A program made the translations under genes and the position numbers. A DNA stretch of 5,800 bases, taken from Acetobacteraceae bacterium. Its GTDB lineage: Bacteria; Pseudomonadota; Alphaproteobacteria; Acetobacterales; Acetobacteraceae. The notes under the pieces were generated by a model. The model saw only the letters and a list, made by a program, of their open reading frames with translations. It did not search any database and was not told where the DNA came from. This document shows positions 1 through 5,750 of this stretch, piece by piece (position 1 is the first letter of the stretch; each line of letters opens with the position of its first letter). The stretch lies in contig JANXRT010000376.1 in NCBI GenBank assembly GCA_025356735.1, forward strand, positions 1-5,800, read 5' to 3'.

Positions 1-141
1 GAAAATCGCGCGACCGAGTACAGCAAGGCCTCGACCACCGGTTCGTGGGAGGATGCATTCGGCGACGCCGTGTTCCAGGCGCCGGCCGGTGTCGAGGACA
101 GGCTTCCGCCCTCGTTTGCACCGCTGAGCACGTCGCCTTAG
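1..141 (+). CDS. C-terminal fragment of an unidentified protein
   Basis: Reading frame 1 is open from the first base to a TAG at 139-141, giving the last 46 residues of a protein whose start lies outside the window. Third codon positions are mostly G or C, like the other genes here, which supports real coding. The tail is rich in Ser, Thr, Pro and acidic residues (it ends ...PPSFAPLSTSP), with no membrane segment and no motif I recognise. It looks like a flexible C-terminus. I cannot assign a function. The alternative is that this is chance open frame, which 46 codons in high-GC DNA would allow. Confidence 0.55.
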   Translation, partial: ENRATEYSKASTTGSWEDAFGDAVFQAPAGVEDRLPPSFAPLSTSP

Positions 142-156
142 CCTCGATTCGAAACT

Positions 157-184
157 GTCTGCAAGCGGCAGACGACAAGGTCGT
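157..184 (+). terminator. Possible weak terminator hairpins after the upstream gene
   Basis: Sixteen bases after the TAG of the partial gene there is a perfect 6-bp hairpin (GTCTGC, loop AAGCG, GCAGAC; 157-173). It overlaps a second 5-bp hairpin (ACGAC, loop AAG, GTCGT; 172-184) followed only by TTCC. The two are mutually exclusive. Placement suits transcript termination, but no real U-tract follows, so an intrinsic terminator is only weakly supported. Confidence 0.25.
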
Positions 185-299
185 TTCCAGGTCGGGACCG
201 GGTGCTGCAGGAATTGGCCTGACAAATTAACCTGTGCCGCTTGTTTTATTTACATTTTTACCAAGACGGTAGTAAAAGTCACGATGAAATAACGTCCAG

Positions 300-329
300 G
301 TAACACTCGGTATTTTCGCAGGCTATAAT
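300..329 (+). promoter_or_regulatory. Sigma-70-like promoter for the small hypothetical gene
   Basis: The stretch 142-427 has no gene I can support, and its middle part (about 225-350) is clearly AT-richer than the rest of the window. It contains a perfect TATAAT at 324-329. The best -35 match is GTAACA at 300-305 (4 of 6 to TTGACA) with an 18-bp spacer. A start of transcription near 336 would give a leader of about 90-135 nt, depending on which start codon the downstream gene uses. A second, weaker pair lies upstream (TTTACA at 249-254 with TAAAAG at 273-278). Boxes are read from sequence; activity is inferred. Confidence 0.45.
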
Positions 330-427
330 GTATCGATCCAATGTATAAAGACCGGTTCCTGGCAGTTTGAGGATAAAGGCCGCAGCCAGTCCCGAAATGG
401 GACGGCCCTGTCTGACCGGTCCCACGA

Positions 428-811
428 ATGAGGCAAATGCCAGGATGGGTTTTAGATGGGGCAGGCGGAATGAAGGTGCGAGCGATAACACGAGATTTTG
501 GACTGGGTGACCAGATGGCTTCAGTCGAGGGCAAGTTGAGCCAAACCGATGAGGATGTCGGGCGCGAAGGCGGTGCCTCCGGGCAACCGCGCTACACGCG
601 CAGGCTGTCCGACAAGATATTGATTGCTTTCCACCACGCCTGCGACCAGGCGGACTTCGAAGCAGCCGAGCAGTTGCTCGCCGTGCTTGAGATGATGCTG
701 ACACGACGCCCGCTGGTTCCGGACGGCACCCGCCGGCGCAGCATGGAGAGCCTGGTTGCCGCCTACGAGCGGCTGTGGCACCTGCGCCATCCGGCGACGG
801 AAGCGGGTTGA
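428..811 (+). CDS. Small conserved-type hypothetical protein
   Basis: This encodes up to 127 residues. The N-terminal third (residues 1-55) is low in order-promoting pattern. The C-terminal part (about 56-122) looks like a compact helical domain: helix at 61-75 (SDKILIAFHHACDQ), helix at 76-93 (AAEQLLAVLEMML followed by TRRP), and helix at 104-120 ending ERLWHLRHP. It resembles short hypothetical proteins I associate with Rhodospirillales, with the same SDKILIAFH and LWHLRHP signatures, but I know no function for them. There is no signal peptide or membrane segment, so it is probably cytosolic. The start is uncertain: ATG 428 has no Shine-Dalgarno match, ATG 470 (residue 15) has a purine-rich GGGG 8 nt upstream, and ATG 515 is also in frame. 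It is convergent with the methyltransferase gene. Confidence 0.72.
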   Translation: MRQMPGWVLDGAGGMKVRAITRDFGLGDQMASVEGKLSQTDEDVGREGGASGQPRYTRRLSDKILIAFHHACDQADFEAAEQLLAVLEMMLTRRPLVPDGTRRRSMESLVAAYERLWHLRHPATEAG

Positions 812-815
812 CGCC

Positions 816-841
816 CAAAACTTACGGTCGTGCATGTTTTG
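816..841. terminator. Possible bidirectional hairpin between convergent genes
   Basis: The 67-bp gap between the two convergent genes holds a 6-bp inverted repeat, CAAAAC at 816-821 and GTTTTG at 836-841, with a 14-nt loop. Each arm gives four U in the RNA on one strand and four A on the other. The location fits a shared terminator, but the stem is short and AU-rich and the loop is long, so this is weak. Confidence 0.2.
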
Positions 842-878
842 AGCGACAAGGTGCCCAACTGATCCGGCGTCCGTCGCG

Positions 879-1613
879 TTAGAACCTCAGCTCGCCGCCG
901 CTCCGCAGGATCGCATCGGCCGCTTCGGTAAACTTGCCGCCGGGCTGGTGCAGAACAAGGCCGGGCAGCAGCCGCAACGTCCCACGCCCATTGCGAATGC
1001 CGCGCAGCAGCACCAGCTTGGCGGCCTCGTCGGCGTGTGGCCACAACGGGCACAACCCATCCGCCTGGCACGAGGCGGCGGCCATGGCGATCAGGCAGGC
1101 CGGCACCTGCGACGGTGGCACGATGAAGGTCAACGTGCCGCGGTGACGCAGCGTGCGAGCCAGACGCTCTGCCCAGATCGAAAATAAGCCGGCGTCAGCC
1201 TGCTTTGCCGCCGCGCGTCGTTGAAACGGGGACACGGTGCCGCTGGCTGCGTGATAAGGCGGATTGGCGAAGGCGTGGTCGAAGCGGTTCGTTCCGGCAT
1301 CGAACATCGCGACGTCACCGGCATGAAACGTCAGGTCTTTCATTAGGTTGGCTGCCGCGTTGGCAGCGGCAATCGCGGCCAGCCCGGCATCGCGCTCGAT
1401 CCCGATGCCCGAAACGCCGGGCACCCGTGCCGTGAGGCACAGCAACGCGGCACCCGCGCCGGGTCCGGCTTCGATCACATGGTCGCCCGGTTGCGCCGGG
1501 ATGCTGGCCGCCAGCAGCACCGGCTCGATCCCGGTGCGAAAGCCCGATCGCGGCTGGGCGTAGATCACGCGGCCATCCAGCAGGTGTCCGGACGTGATGT
1601 CGGAGTCGGCCAC
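879..1613 (-). CDS. tRNA1(Val) (adenine-N6)-methyltransferase-like protein
   Basis: Class I SAM-dependent methyltransferase of 244 residues, of the type that in E. coli (TrmN6/YfiC) methylates N6 of adenine 37 in tRNA1(Val). Visible motifs: an N-terminal LLDGRV...RSGFRTGIEPVLLAA segment typical of this family (11-36), SAM-binding motif I EAGPGAG (48-54), the acidic residue ending strand 2 in GIERD (Glu73), GDV (99-101), and the catalytic NPPY tetrapeptide (117-120) that marks enzymes acting on planar amino groups. The C-terminal WPHADEAAKLVLLRG and LRLLPGLVLH segments also fit. I chose GTG 1613, which lies 4 nt after the DUF2007 stop and has GAGG 9 nt upstream. The open frame runs further upstream, but that part only overlaps the DUF2007 gene and reads as shadow. 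The exact substrate is inferred from family; glutamine methyltransferases share NPPY. Confidence 0.85.
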   Translation of the reverse strand: MADSDITSGHLLDGRVIYAQPRSGFRTGIEPVLLAASIPAQPGDHVIEAGPGAGAALLCLTARVPGVSGIGIERDAGLAAIAAANAAANLMKDLTFHAGDVAMFDAGTNRFDHAFANPPYHAASGTVSPFQRRAAAKQADAGLFSIWAERLARTLRHRGTLTFIVPPSQVPACLIAMAAASCQADGLCPLWPHADEAAKLVLLRGIRNGRGTLRLLPGLVLHQPGGKFTEAADAILRSGGELRF

Positions 1614-1617
1614 CGCG

Positions 1618-1824
1618 TCAGGCCTCGCCGGCTTCGGCCAGGATACGCCGGGCCTGCGCTTCGTCGGCGCTGGCGACCACAAGCCGCCTCTGGATGGCGC
1701 CGATGCTGCCTTCCACCATGCTGGCATGGGTATCGAGCAGCATCGATGCGACGCCGCCATCCGCCAACAGGGCGACAAGGAAGCTGAGACGAACCGGATC
1801 GTTGGAGCTCACGACCACCCGCAT
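1618..1824 (-). CDS. DUF2007 domain protein
   Basis: A 68-residue protein covering one whole DUF2007 domain (described in databases as a putative prokaryotic signal-transducing protein). Recognisable pattern: RVVVSSNDPVRLSFLVALLADGG at residues 2-24, then LLDTHASMVEGSIGAIQRRLVV (29-50) and a closing helix ADEAQARRILAEAG (53-66). No membrane segment or signal peptide, so cytosolic. The ATG at 1824 has a strong AGGAGA Shine-Dalgarno 9 nt upstream, making the start secure. It sits immediately before the methyltransferase gene (4 nt gap) and the two are very probably co-transcribed; this pairing recurs in alphaproteobacteria to my knowledge. The molecular role of DUF2007 is not established. Confidence 0.88.
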   Translation of the reverse strand: MRVVVSSNDPVRLSFLVALLADGGVASMLLDTHASMVEGSIGAIQRRLVVASADEAQARRILAEAGEA

Positions 1825-1866
1825 GACAGTTTGTCTCCTGGTTGTTCAAGCGGGCTCGTTCAAGCA

Positions 1867-1890
1867 CGCGCCGGGATGCTTCGCGGCGCG
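1867..1890. repeat. GC-rich inverted repeat in the divergent intergenic region
   Basis: CGCGCCG at 1867-1873 is perfectly complementary to CGGCGCG at 1884-1890, leaving a 10-nt loop. It lies between the DUF2007 start and the candidate rightward promoter. It could be an operator shared by the divergent genes or a hairpin in the DUF2007 leader. I see no clear -35/-10 pair for the minus-strand unit nearby. Only the symmetry is observed. Confidence 0.35.
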
Positions 1891-1896
1891 CTTACC

Positions 1897-1926
1897 TTGA
1901 CCGTGTTTCACGCGCGCCGATATTGT
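1897..1926 (+). promoter_or_regulatory. Candidate sigma-70 promoter for the polyprenyl synthase gene
   Basis: TTGACC at 1897-1902 (5 of 6 to the consensus -35) is followed after 18 bp by TATTGT at 1921-1926 (4 of 6 to TATAAT). A transcription start near 1933 would give a leader of about 90 nt that includes the whole 13-bp tandem repeat. The match is decent but not proof, since the -10 is mediocre. Confidence 0.4.
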
Positions 1927-1958
1927 GGTCAGGCCTGAGCGGTGCCGTGTTCGCCAGA

Positions 1959-1997
1959 CTTAATGATCGAGCTTGATGATCGTGCTTGATGATCGAC
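1959..1997 (+). repeat. Three tandem 13-bp repeats in the synthase leader
   Basis: Three head-to-tail 13-bp units begin at 1959, 1972 and 1985, with consensus CTTGATGATCGNG. The first has A in place of G at position 4, and the third ends AC. Because 13 is not a multiple of 3, the ATG in each unit (1963, 1976, 1989) falls in a different frame. The array lies 28 bp before the TTG start of the synthase. It could be a set of protein-binding sites, an upstream-ORF array or a simple slipped-strand duplication. Confidence 0.75.
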
Positions 1998-2023
1998 ACA
2001 TTCGACAACCGGCCGGGAGATAG
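1976..2023 (+). other. Possible 15-codon upstream ORF ending at the synthase start
   Basis: The ATG of the second 13-bp unit opens a frame reading MIVLDDRHIRQPAGR and stopping at TAG 2021-2023, just 2 nt before TTG 2026. The synthase Shine-Dalgarno GGGAGA (2015-2020) lies inside its last codons, so ribosomes translating it would pass over that site and end next to the start. The first-unit ATG gives an 8-codon frame (1963-1989) and the third overlaps the synthase gene out of frame to 2063. None has a convincing Shine-Dalgarno, so translation is doubtful. Confidence 0.25.
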
Positions 2024-2025
2024 AC

Positions 2026-3087
2026 TTGGGCGTCGCCACCAGATTGTCCGAACCACTCGATAGCGCCCCGATCGACGCGTTCGCCACGGACGCTCCCGAA
2101 GGCGGCAAGGAAGACGCGCTGAGCACGCTCGCGTGCCTGGTGGCCGCGGACATGGAGGCATGCAACCGCACCATCGTCGCGCGCATGGACAGCGAGGTCG
2201 AGCTGATCCCCCGGCTTGCGGCCCATATCGTGGCGGCAGGCGGCAAGCGGCTGCGTCCGTTGCTGACTCTCGCCAGCGCCCGGCTGTGCGGCTATGCCGG
2301 TGATCGCCATGTTAGCTTGGCCGCCTGTGTCGAGTTCATCCACACGGCGACCCTGCTGCACGACGATGTCGTCGATGAAAGCGTGCTGCGCCGCGGCCTG
2401 ACTTCCGCCAATGCGGTGTTCGGCAACAAGGCGTCGGTGCTGGTCGGTGATTTCCTGTTCGCGCGTGCCTTCCAGCTGATGGTGGCGGATGGCTCGCTCC
2501 AGGTGCTCGGCATCCTGTCGCACGCCGCCGCCACCATAGCCGAGGGCGAGGTGTTGCAGCTGGCGACCCAGAACGACCTGTCAACCACCGAGGCACGCTA
2601 CCTCGACGTCATTCGTGGCAAGACCGCGGCGCTGTTCGCGGCGGCGTGCGAGGTCGGCGGGGTGGTCGCCGTCCGGCCGCGTGCCGAGCAGCAGGCGCTG
2701 TTCGACTACGGCATGAACCTCGGAATCGCGTTTCAGCTGGTGGACGACCTGCTCGACTACTCGGCGGATCAGGCGACCTTAGGCAAGACCGTCGGCGACG
2801 ATTTCCGTGAAGGCAAGGTGACACTGCCGGTTCTGCTCGCCTATCAGGCTGGTGGCGCGGCGGCGCGGGCCTTCTGGAAGCGCACGATCGAGGCTTCCGA
2901 GCAGACCGACGACGACCTTGCACACGCATTGGCCCTGATCGCCGATAGCGGCGCCATCCAGGAGACGCTGGAGCGCGCTGCGAACTTCGCCGCCAAGGCG
3001 CAGTCGGCGCTCGGGATCTTCCCACCGAGCGTCATTCGGACCACGCTGCACCGGGTCGCCGACTACACCCTGTCGCGGGTCCGCTGA
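2026..3087 (+). CDS. ispB: Long-chain polyprenyl diphosphate synthase (ubiquinone side chain)
   Basis: Trans-isoprenyl diphosphate synthase of 353 residues that adds isopentenyl diphosphate units to farnesyl diphosphate to make the octa-, nona- or decaprenyl tail of ubiquinone. Visible motifs: GGKRLRP (72-78), first aspartate-rich motif HDDVVD (Asp113, 114, 117) followed by RR (122-123), GKT (198-200), FQLVDD with second aspartate-rich motif DDLLD (240-244), and GDDFREGKVTLP (257-268). Ala108, five residues before the first motif, is small, as expected for long-chain products; chain length itself cannot be read. The start is TTG 2026 with GGGAGA 5 nt upstream; no earlier start exists in frame (stop at 1990-1992). 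Later options are GTG 2140 and ATG 2152, which would trim the N-terminus to about 311-315 residues, close to E. coli IspB. All catalytic residues are present. ycjX follows after 51 nt. Confidence 0.93.
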   Translation: MGVATRLSEPLDSAPIDAFATDAPEGGKEDALSTLACLVAADMEACNRTIVARMDSEVELIPRLAAHIVAAGGKRLRPLLTLASARLCGYAGDRHVSLAACVEFIHTATLLHDDVVDESVLRRGLTSANAVFGNKASVLVGDFLFARAFQLMVADGSLQVLGILSHAAATIAEGEVLQLATQNDLSTTEARYLDVIRGKTAALFAAACEVGGVVAVRPRAEQQALFDYGMNLGIAFQLVDDLLDYSADQATLGKTVGDDFREGKVTLPVLLAYQAGGAAARAFWKRTIEASEQTDDDLAHALALIADSGAIQETLERAANFAAKAQSALGIFPPSVIRTTLHRVADYTLSRVR

Positions 3088-3104
3088 GCGGCGCCAGCCC
3101 GGAT

Positions 3105-3142
3105 ATGAGCCAGAGCGTGGCATGAGCCGGGACATGGCATGA
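3105..3142 (+). other. Two chained six-codon minicistrons leading into ycjX
   Basis: Unit one reads MSQSVA and stops at TGA 3123-3125, which overlaps the next ATG (3122-3124) as ATGA. Unit two reads MSRDMA and stops at TGA 3140-3142, which overlaps the ycjX ATG (3139-3141), again as ATGA. ycjX itself begins MSRSP. Such overlaps are classic stop/start arrangements for translational coupling, so ribosomes could step through the chain into ycjX. No strong Shine-Dalgarno precedes any of the three ATGs. The reading frames are observed; translation is inferred. Confidence 0.3.
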
Positions 3143-3155
3143 GCCGGAGCCCATT
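3105..3155 (+). repeat. 17-bp imperfect tandem repeat spanning the ycjX start
   Basis: ATGAGCC recurs at 3105, 3122 and 3139, exactly 17 bp apart. Units one and two match at 13 of 17 positions. The third unit keeps the first 12 positions well (11 of 12 against unit one) and then runs into ycjX coding sequence. The decamer GGCATGAGCC is identical at 3119-3128 and 3136-3145. The third ATG is the ycjX start codon, so the array looks like tandem duplication of a translation start. Confidence 0.75.
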
Positions 3156-4719
3156 CGGCCGGGTTGCAACCGGCGGCAGAAGCCTGGCACGCGGCGCCAC
3201 GGCAGCGATCGAATCGCGTTTGAACGAGACGACGATCCGGCTCGCCGTGACCGGGCTGAGCCGCGCCGGCAAGACCGTGTTCATCACCTCCTTGATCCAG
3301 AACCTGCTGGCTCTCGGCCAGAACGCCGGCGGCGGGGTCAACACGCTGCCGCGGCTGGTAGCGTTGCTGTCGGAACATGGCGGCTACCGGCTTCGCGGCG
3401 TCAAGGTGGTCGCGGCGCGGGCGGAGAAGACCGCGCAGTTCGATTTCGCCGGAAAGCTCGCCAGCCTGGCCGCCGACGCGCCATCCTGGCCGCCGCGCAC
3501 CGAAGAGCTGGCACAGATCGCGCTGTATCTTGATCTGGTCCGCCGCTCGACGCTTGGGCGAACCCTCGGATCGCGGCGTATCCGGTTGGAAATATTGGAT
3601 TATCCCGGCGAATGGCTGCTCGACCTGCCGCTGCTGGACCAGTCGTTCGAGGAATGGTCGGCTCAGGTGCTGGCATCCCTGGCGGAGCCACCACGGCGCC
3701 AGCATGCGGCACCGTTCCTCGACTTCATCGCCGGCCTGCGCCCCGATGGGCCGGCCGAGGACAGCCTCATCCGTCGCGGCCACTTGCTCTACCGGGAGGC
3801 GCTGCTGGCCTGCCGCGAGAAATTGGGCTTGCGCTACCTCCAGCCCGGCCGGTTCCTGACCACGAACGGTCCGCACGACGCGCCGTTCCTGTGGTTCTTC
3901 CCTCTGAACGGCTCCGGCGGCCCCCGCTCCGGAAGCGTCGGCACCACATCCGCGCTGCTGACGGAGCGTTTCGAGGCCTACAAGCAGGACATCCGCGACA
4001 ACTTCTTCGACAGCCATTTCCGCTCGTTCAACCGCCAGATCATGCTGGTCGATGTGCTCGGCGCCTTGCATGGCGGCCGCGCCGCATTCGAGGACACGGT
4101 GCACGCGGCATCCGACCTAGCGCGCGGCCTGCGCGACGGCTGGGGCTTCTGGAGCCGCCAACGCCGCCGCTCCCTGGCGCGCAACATTGTTCATGGCGCC
4201 GGCGCCGCGCGGACGCTGGTACGAAGGTCGCCCAACCCCCTTGTGATGCCGGCGATCGGGCTCGCCGGCCGCGTGCTGGCCTCGGTGGTGTCGCCGCGGC
4301 CAATCGAGCGGGTCGCCTTCGTCGCCACCAAGGCCGACCACGTGCCGGCGCTGGCCCGCGACAATTTGCAGCACCTGCTGCGCGCCATGGCCGATCCGGC
4401 GGCGCGCGACTGGCAGGCCGCCAACACCCAGGTCAGCTTTCACGTCGCGGCATCGATTCTCTCAACCGAGGACGGCATCGCCAAGCTCGACGGGCAGACC
4501 GTACAGGTGGTGCGCGGCACGGTGCTGGGCGAGGCCGCCGTGCGGCCGTTCTATGTCGGCGCGGTGCCCTCCCAAATTCCGCCGCCGAGCTTCTGGTCGG
4601 ACCGCTATTTCGAGATGCCGATATTTCGGCCGCCGGCGATCGACCCTACCGGCGCGCACGGCATTCCCCATCTGGGACTGGATGACATCCTGGTCGCTGT
4701 GATCGGAGATCTGCTGTGA
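3139..4719 (+). CDS. ycjX: YcjX-family P-loop NTPase (DUF463)
   Basis: A 526-residue predicted GTP/ATP-binding protein of the YcjX family. In E. coli ycjX is part of the Psp envelope-stress regulon and sits next to ycjF; its biochemical job is not settled. Visible nucleotide-binding motifs: Walker A GLSRAGKT (39-46), a DYPG switch II/Walker B element (154-157) followed by EWLLDLPLL, and a TKAD base-recognition motif (397-400), which favours GTP. Other segments that look family-like are FLWFFPL (about 252-258) and the C-terminal RPFYVGAVPSQIP. No signal peptide or clear membrane segment. ATG 3139 is the earliest possible start: the frame has a stop at 3106-3108 and no start codon between. Its length is somewhat above the roughly 465 residues of the E. 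coli protein. Its stop overlaps the next gene by 4 nt, which indicates co-translation. Confidence 0.92.
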   Translation: MSRSPFGRVATGGRSLARGATAAIESRLNETTIRLAVTGLSRAGKTVFITSLIQNLLALGQNAGGGVNTLPRLVALLSEHGGYRLRGVKVVAARAEKTAQFDFAGKLASLAADAPSWPPRTEELAQIALYLDLVRRSTLGRTLGSRRIRLEILDYPGEWLLDLPLLDQSFEEWSAQVLASLAEPPRRQHAAPFLDFIAGLRPDGPAEDSLIRRGHLLYREALLACREKLGLRYLQPGRFLTTNGPHDAPFLWFFPLNGSGGPRSGSVGTTSALLTERFEAYKQDIRDNFFDSHFRSFNRQIMLVDVLGALHGGRAAFEDTVHAASDLARGLRDGWGFWSRQRRRSLARNIVHGAGAARTLVRRSPNPLVMPAIGLAGRVLASVVSPRPIERVAFVATKADHVPALARDNLQHLLRAMADPAARDWQAANTQVSFHVAASILSTEDGIAKLDGQTVQVVRGTVLGEAAVRPFYVGAVPSQIPPPSFWSDRYFEMPIFRPPAIDPTGAHGIPHLGLDDILVAVIGDLL

Positions 4720-5687
4720 ACGCGCCAACCCCTCAGTTCCTCGACGATGGCGGCCAACTCCATTCTCGCCGCCTGCCGCCCGAGCCGGTCCAGGAACCGG
4801 TTGTCCTCTCACCAGAACCGCTCGTGCGACAGCCGGCGGCGATGCTGCTGGAGCCTGACCCCAACGCTCCGGCCCGGATCGACTCCGGTTGGCAGCCATC
4901 GGCGATCGCCATGGAGCGTTCACCGATGGGTTCTGCCGGCTTCGCCGCCATCGGTTTCGGCATGCTGGCCGCGACATGGTTCCTGGTCGGCATCGGCCGG
5001 TTCGCGGCCAGCCAGTTCGAGGTCTCCAACGGCTTCGGCTGGTCCGTGCTGGCAATCGAGGCACTTGGCCTGGGATTGGTCGGCGTCGCTGGGTGGCGCG
5101 AATGGCGATCGATCCGCCGCCTGCGCCAGGCCGAGCATCTGCGTGTGACACTGGGCGGCAACACCGGCTTGGACCGAGTACGCGCCGAAGCGCGCGCCTG
5201 GCTGACCTCGGTTGCCCCAAGGCTGAGCCAGCCCGGCGCCATCGACACGGCGCTGGCCGGCTGCGACAGCGTCGGGGAGATACGTGCCATCCTGCGCAAC
5301 CAGGTGGCGCCAGACCTGGAGCAGGCGGCGCGGCGGGTTGGTTTTTCGGCCGCGCAGCAGGGTGCGGCGTTCGTGGCGCTCAATCCGCACAGCGCATGGG
5401 ACGGCATCGCGGTCGGCTTCTGCGGGCTTCGGGTCATTCGGCGGGTGGCGGTGATCTACGGGTTGCGGCCTGGCCCCGCGGTCACCTGGGCGTTGCTGCG
5501 CGGCATCGGCCGGATGGCGGTGGAGACCGCCGCCGCTGATCTTCTGGCGCAGGCGGCGACCGAGCAGATGATGGCGATGCCGGTACTCTCACGCCTGTTC
5601 AAGGCCATTCCCGGCAGCAGCGTGGCCGCCATCCGTCTACACCGCCTGGCGTTAGCCGCAGCAAAAGCCTGCAGTCCGCTTCAGTGA
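4716..5687 (+). CDS. ycjF: YcjF-like membrane protein (DUF697, TIGR01620 family)
   Basis: Inner-membrane protein of 323 residues and the usual partner of YcjX. Layout: a Pro-rich, probably disordered cytosolic N-terminus (1-70); two hydrophobic segments likely to span the membrane (about 72-97, AAIGFGMLAATWFLVGIG, and 107-127, FGWSVLAIEALGLGLVGVAG); a basic turn RRLRQAEHLR (134-143); a helical middle; and a C-terminal DUF697-like domain (about 212-318) with NPHSAWDGIAVGFCGLRVIRRVAVIYGLRPG and a closing Ala-rich amphipathic region. The start is GTG 4716, forming GTGA with the ycjX stop, with GGAG 7 nt upstream. The tight overlap argues that the two proteins are made in fixed ratio. Role in envelope stress is known only by analogy with enterobacteria; mechanism is unknown. 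Confidence 0.87.
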   Translation: MNAPTPQFLDDGGQLHSRRLPPEPVQEPVVLSPEPLVRQPAAMLLEPDPNAPARIDSGWQPSAIAMERSPMGSAGFAAIGFGMLAATWFLVGIGRFAASQFEVSNGFGWSVLAIEALGLGLVGVAGWREWRSIRRLRQAEHLRVTLGGNTGLDRVRAEARAWLTSVAPRLSQPGAIDTALAGCDSVGEIRAILRNQVAPDLEQAARRVGFSAAQQGAAFVALNPHSAWDGIAVGFCGLRVIRRVAVIYGLRPGPAVTWALLRGIGRMAVETAAADLLAQAATEQMMAMPVLSRLFKAIPGSSVAAIRLHRLALAAAKACSPLQ

Positions 5688-5690
5688 TGC

Positions 5691-5734
5691 GGGTCCGGGG
5701 ACGCTATCCCCGGCGGGGTCCGGGGAGACCCCGG
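5691..5734. repeat. GC-rich hairpins and 11-bp direct repeat after ycjF
   Basis: GGGTCCGGGGA occurs twice, at 5691-5701 and 5716-5726. The first copy pairs with TCCCCGG at 5707-5713 (7-bp stem CCGGGGA, 5-nt loop). The second copy pairs either as CCGGGG/CCCCGG (5720-5725 with 5729-5734) or as GGGGTC/GACCCC (5715-5720 with 5727-5732). It lies between the convergent ycjF and tRNA genes, so it probably ends or buffers both transcripts. The plus strand continues with the pyrimidine-rich TTACTTCTTCT but no true U-run, and no U-run exists on the minus strand. It may also be a dispersed intergenic repeat element. Confidence 0.6.
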
Positions 5735-5750
5735 CTTACTTCTTCTAAAG

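Noticed and set aside
250..818. Minus-strand open frames across the AT-rich leader and the small hypothetical gene
   Set aside because: They cross the promoter-like region and the better-supported plus-strand gene, with no Shine-Dalgarno and low-complexity Arg/Pro/Ser-rich translations.
1614..1778. N-terminal extension of the methyltransferase up to an ATG at 1778
   Set aside because: The extra 55 residues overlap the whole latter part of the DUF2007 gene in another frame and look like shadow sequence. GTG 1613 with GAGG upstream gives a normal family-length protein.
1844..1865. Two copies of GTTCAAGC 14 bp apart near the DUF2007 start
   Set aside because: An 8-bp match at this spacing is not striking by chance, and it does not form part of a recognisable operator or promoter.
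1960..2523. A 187-codon minus-strand frame opposite the start of the synthase gene
   Set aside because: It covers the conserved GGKRLRP and HDDVVD coding region in antisense and has no recognisable motif or start signal.
2779..4104. A 441-codon open frame on the minus strand opposite the synthase and ycjX
   Set aside because: It lies antisense to two genes with clear family motifs (DDxxD, GKT, TKAD), its translation is rich in Arg, Gln and Gly with no recognisable domain, and long antisense frames are common in high-GC DNA.
3612..4685. A 357-codon plus-strand frame inside ycjX
   Set aside because: It is a shifted frame within ycjX; the Arg/Pro/Ala-rich translation is typical of high-GC shadow frames, while the other frame carries the NTPase motifs.
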